From: Nemania diffusa
Taxonomy: Eukaryota > Ascomycota > Sordariomycetes > Xylariales > Xylariaceae
Direction of reading: 5' to 3'
Assembly: GCA_038501195.1 (NCBI GenBank)
Contig: JBBPUQ010000008.1
Coordinates: 221,001-285,000 of the forward strand
DNA: 64,000 nucleotides
Shown piece by piece: positions 61,955 to 64,000 of this stretch (its first letter is position 1; each line of letters begins with the position of its first letter). The notes beneath the pieces were generated by a model. That model did no database searches. It was not told the DNA's origin and was given only the letters and a program-made list of their open reading frames with translations. Both the position numbers and the translations under genes were made by a program.

Positions 61955-62164
61955 TATAGGGGGTTCAGAAGGCTTGTGGGGCGCAGAAGGCTTCCTTAAA
62001 AAAGACTTCTAACCCAGGAAGGCTTGTGAGATCTACTATAAGTGCGCTGTAAACCCCCACTATAAAGATTCTATAACTAGCCGCTAAACGTACTATAAAT
62101 TACCTAGGTGCTACCTACGGTCGCCCACAGGGCTTACTGTCTCATAATTCAATTTGGTAACTAC
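61955..62164. other. Short transition to an A+T-rich island
   Basis: Contains three imperfect copies of an AGAAGGCTTGTGGG/AGAAGGCTTCC-type motif at about 61968-62025. A sharp change to near-pure A/T follows at about 62165. Confidence 0.5.
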
Positions 62165-64000
62165 GCCGACACTACTAAAGCCCACCTTTTTTTTCTACTT
62201 TTTTTTTTAAATCAAACTTACAACTTAACTTTTTATAATTATTTTTTTAATTTAACAATAATTTATTTAAACTTTTATATAAATTAATATATATATAGTT
62301 AATTTATTTATATTTTAAAATAATTATATAAATTAAATGTAATTTTTTTAAATTAAATTTGTTATATATAATTTATAAATATATTAGTTTTATATAATTT
62401 ATATATTTTATTTTTTTATTAATTTTATTTTATTTGTTATAATTGCTATAATTATTATATAATTTTATATAAATAAATTTTATTTTTATATTTTTAATAA
62501 TATTAAAAATAATTGCAAATATTTTTAAATACTTTAATTTATTTTAAATTATATAAATAGTTTTTAATTTATTAATAAATATATTTATTAATTACAATTA
62601 TATTTTATATTAATAAATATTATTTTTATATTTTTAATAATATTAACTTTAATTATAAATATTTTTAGTTATTTTAATTAATTTTATATTATATAAATAT
62701 ATTTTAATTTATTAATAAATATATTAAATAATAATAATAATATTTTATATTAATAAATATTATTTTTATATTTTTAGCAATATTAATTTTAATAGTTAAT
62801 TTTTTAAAAAATTTAAAGCTTTTTTATATTATATAAATTTATTTTAATTTATTAATAAATATATTTTATAATAGTTATAATATATTATATTAATAAATAT
62901 TATTTTAATATTTTTAAAAATATTACTTTTAATTATTAATAGTTTTAAAAATTTAAAAATATTTTAAATAATATAAATATAATTTAATTAAATAATATAT
63001 ATATTTTTATTAAAACTAAAAAATTTAGTTAATATATTTTTTAATTAAAACTTTTAAAAATAAATTTATATTATTAATAAAAATATAAATTTATATAAAT
63101 ATATTATTTATATTATAATTATAATAATATTATTATATAATATTTTAATTGTTTTATTAATATATTATATAATAAAACATTTAAAAAATTAAAATATAGT
63201 TAATTAAAACAAAAGTAATATTATTAAATAATATATTTTATTTTTTAATTTTTAATATATTATTTTTTTTTTATTATATAAAATTGCAATAATTTTAATT
63301 ATATTATATAAAATATATAAATAATTTATTAAAATTAAATTTAATTAAATATATAATTAATAATATAATATTATTAAAGTTTATAAAAATATAAAAATAT
63401 ATAAAACAATATTAAAATATATAATTAATTTAAATATTAATTAATTAATATAGTTTTTTATTTATTAATTTGTTAATATTTAAACTATTTATTTTTATTT
63501 TTTGTATTTTTTAACTTTTTTATATTTTATAAAAATTTTTTTTTATATGTTTTTGTTATATTTTGTTTTATTTATTTTTTTTTTATTATTTATATATTGT
63601 TAATTTTTTATTTTAGTTATTATTATATTTTTTCAATTATTTTTAAACTTTAAAATTAGCAATATATTTTTGTTTATTTTATTTATTATATATATATTAA
63701 CTAACAATATTAAAAAACAAACTTTTTTTATTGTTAAAAAATTTTGCTAATATATATATAACTAAATTTACTACTTTTTAAATATAACTTTTATATAATT
63801 TTTTAATATATTTTATATTATATTAAGCTAATATAATTTATTATAAATATTTATATATTATTACAATTTTAAAGTTATTATATTAAATTAAAAATATTAA
63901 AAAATTAAATATAAAAAAAATATTTAAAAATATTATACTGCTATTATATATTATTTATTTATTAAAAATATAATAAAAAAAATATATATATAATATATAT
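62165..64000. other. A+T-saturated (RIP-like) island, continues past the window
   Basis: Virtually all A and T, with TpA dominance and no coding potential. The boundary at the left is abrupt. This is the expected fate of repeated DNA in a RIP-competent fungus. Confidence 0.8.
62461..63010. repeat. 140-bp tandem repeat, about four degenerate copies
   Basis: The landmark TATTTTTATATTTTTA recurs at 62481, 62621, 62761 and (diverged) 62901, exactly 140 bp apart. A second landmark, ATTAATAAAT, recurs at 62571, 62711 and 62851 with the same spacing. Confidence 0.75.

Noticed and set aside
1..64000. CRISPR arrays, prokaryotic operons or phage genes
   Set aside because: None seen; the genes have spliceosomal introns and eukaryotic families throughout.

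Overview
The window is fungal nuclear DNA, almost certainly from a filamentous ascomycete. Short spliceosomal introns (about 45-115 nt) with CTAAC/CTGAC/TACTAAC-type branch sites interrupt many genes. The gene content is typical of a plant-biomass saprobe or endophyte, and long A+T-saturated blocks look like repeat-induced point mutation (RIP). The spacers are full of TACC/TAGG tetranucleotide runs, and one intron is a 'stwintron'. Both fit Sordariomycetes, perhaps Xylariales/Hypoxylaceae, but that placement is inference.

Layout. 1-4.8 kb: gene-free spacer with microsatellites. 4.8-6.4 kb: F-box/ankyrin protein. 9.5-12.6 kb: a frameshifted GH79 glycosidase next to a secreted PAF-acetylhydrolase-like esterase. 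16.4-17.1 kb: a small secreted six-cysteine protein. 19.0-30.4 kb: mostly housekeeping genes, namely ubiquitin-conjugating enzyme Ubc8, splicing factor Saf4, a membrane-anchored hemerythrin-domain protein, a GFA/Mss4-like zinc protein and a GPI-anchored GH72 glucanosyltransferase. 31.2-33.8 kb: a GH94 (cellobionic acid phosphorylase-like) enzyme. 38.4-41.5 kb: a decayed gene of unknown family and a DUF7924 protein. 43.8-45.1 kb: a GH7 endoglucanase. 46.2-55.0 kb: a fructosamine-kinase-like gene split by a 7.37-kb, RIP-mutated LTR retrotransposon. 56.0-58.0 kb: a Dal5-type MFS transporter. 58.9-60.5 kb: an HNH-domain protein. 61.2-62.0 kb: a broken DUF6594-like gene. 62.2-64.0 kb: another A+T-saturated island carrying a 140-bp tandem repeat.

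Main observations. (1) ubc8 can only be read correctly if it uses exons of 8, 3 and 1 nucleotides, each flanked by complete introns; this restores family length and places the catalytic Cys at residue 85. (2) The MFS gene carries a textbook [D1,2] stwintron, in which an internal intron splits the donor of an outer intron. (3) The retrotransposon has TG...CA LTRs of 338/339 bp and a 5-bp target duplication (GGTAC). Its two LTRs are RIP-mutated in mirror image, so each keeps a clean outer part and together they show the pre-RIP LTR.

Functional themes. GH7 releases cello-oligosaccharides outside the cell, and GH94 of this type phosphorolyses oxidised cellobiose inside the cell. GH79 and the esterase would act on plant glycans or lipids. 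GH72 remodels the fungal wall. These genes are interspersed with housekeeping genes, and I see no secondary-metabolite cluster. All gene structures were inferred by eye from reading frames, splice signals and remembered family motifs; no database search or RNA evidence was available.
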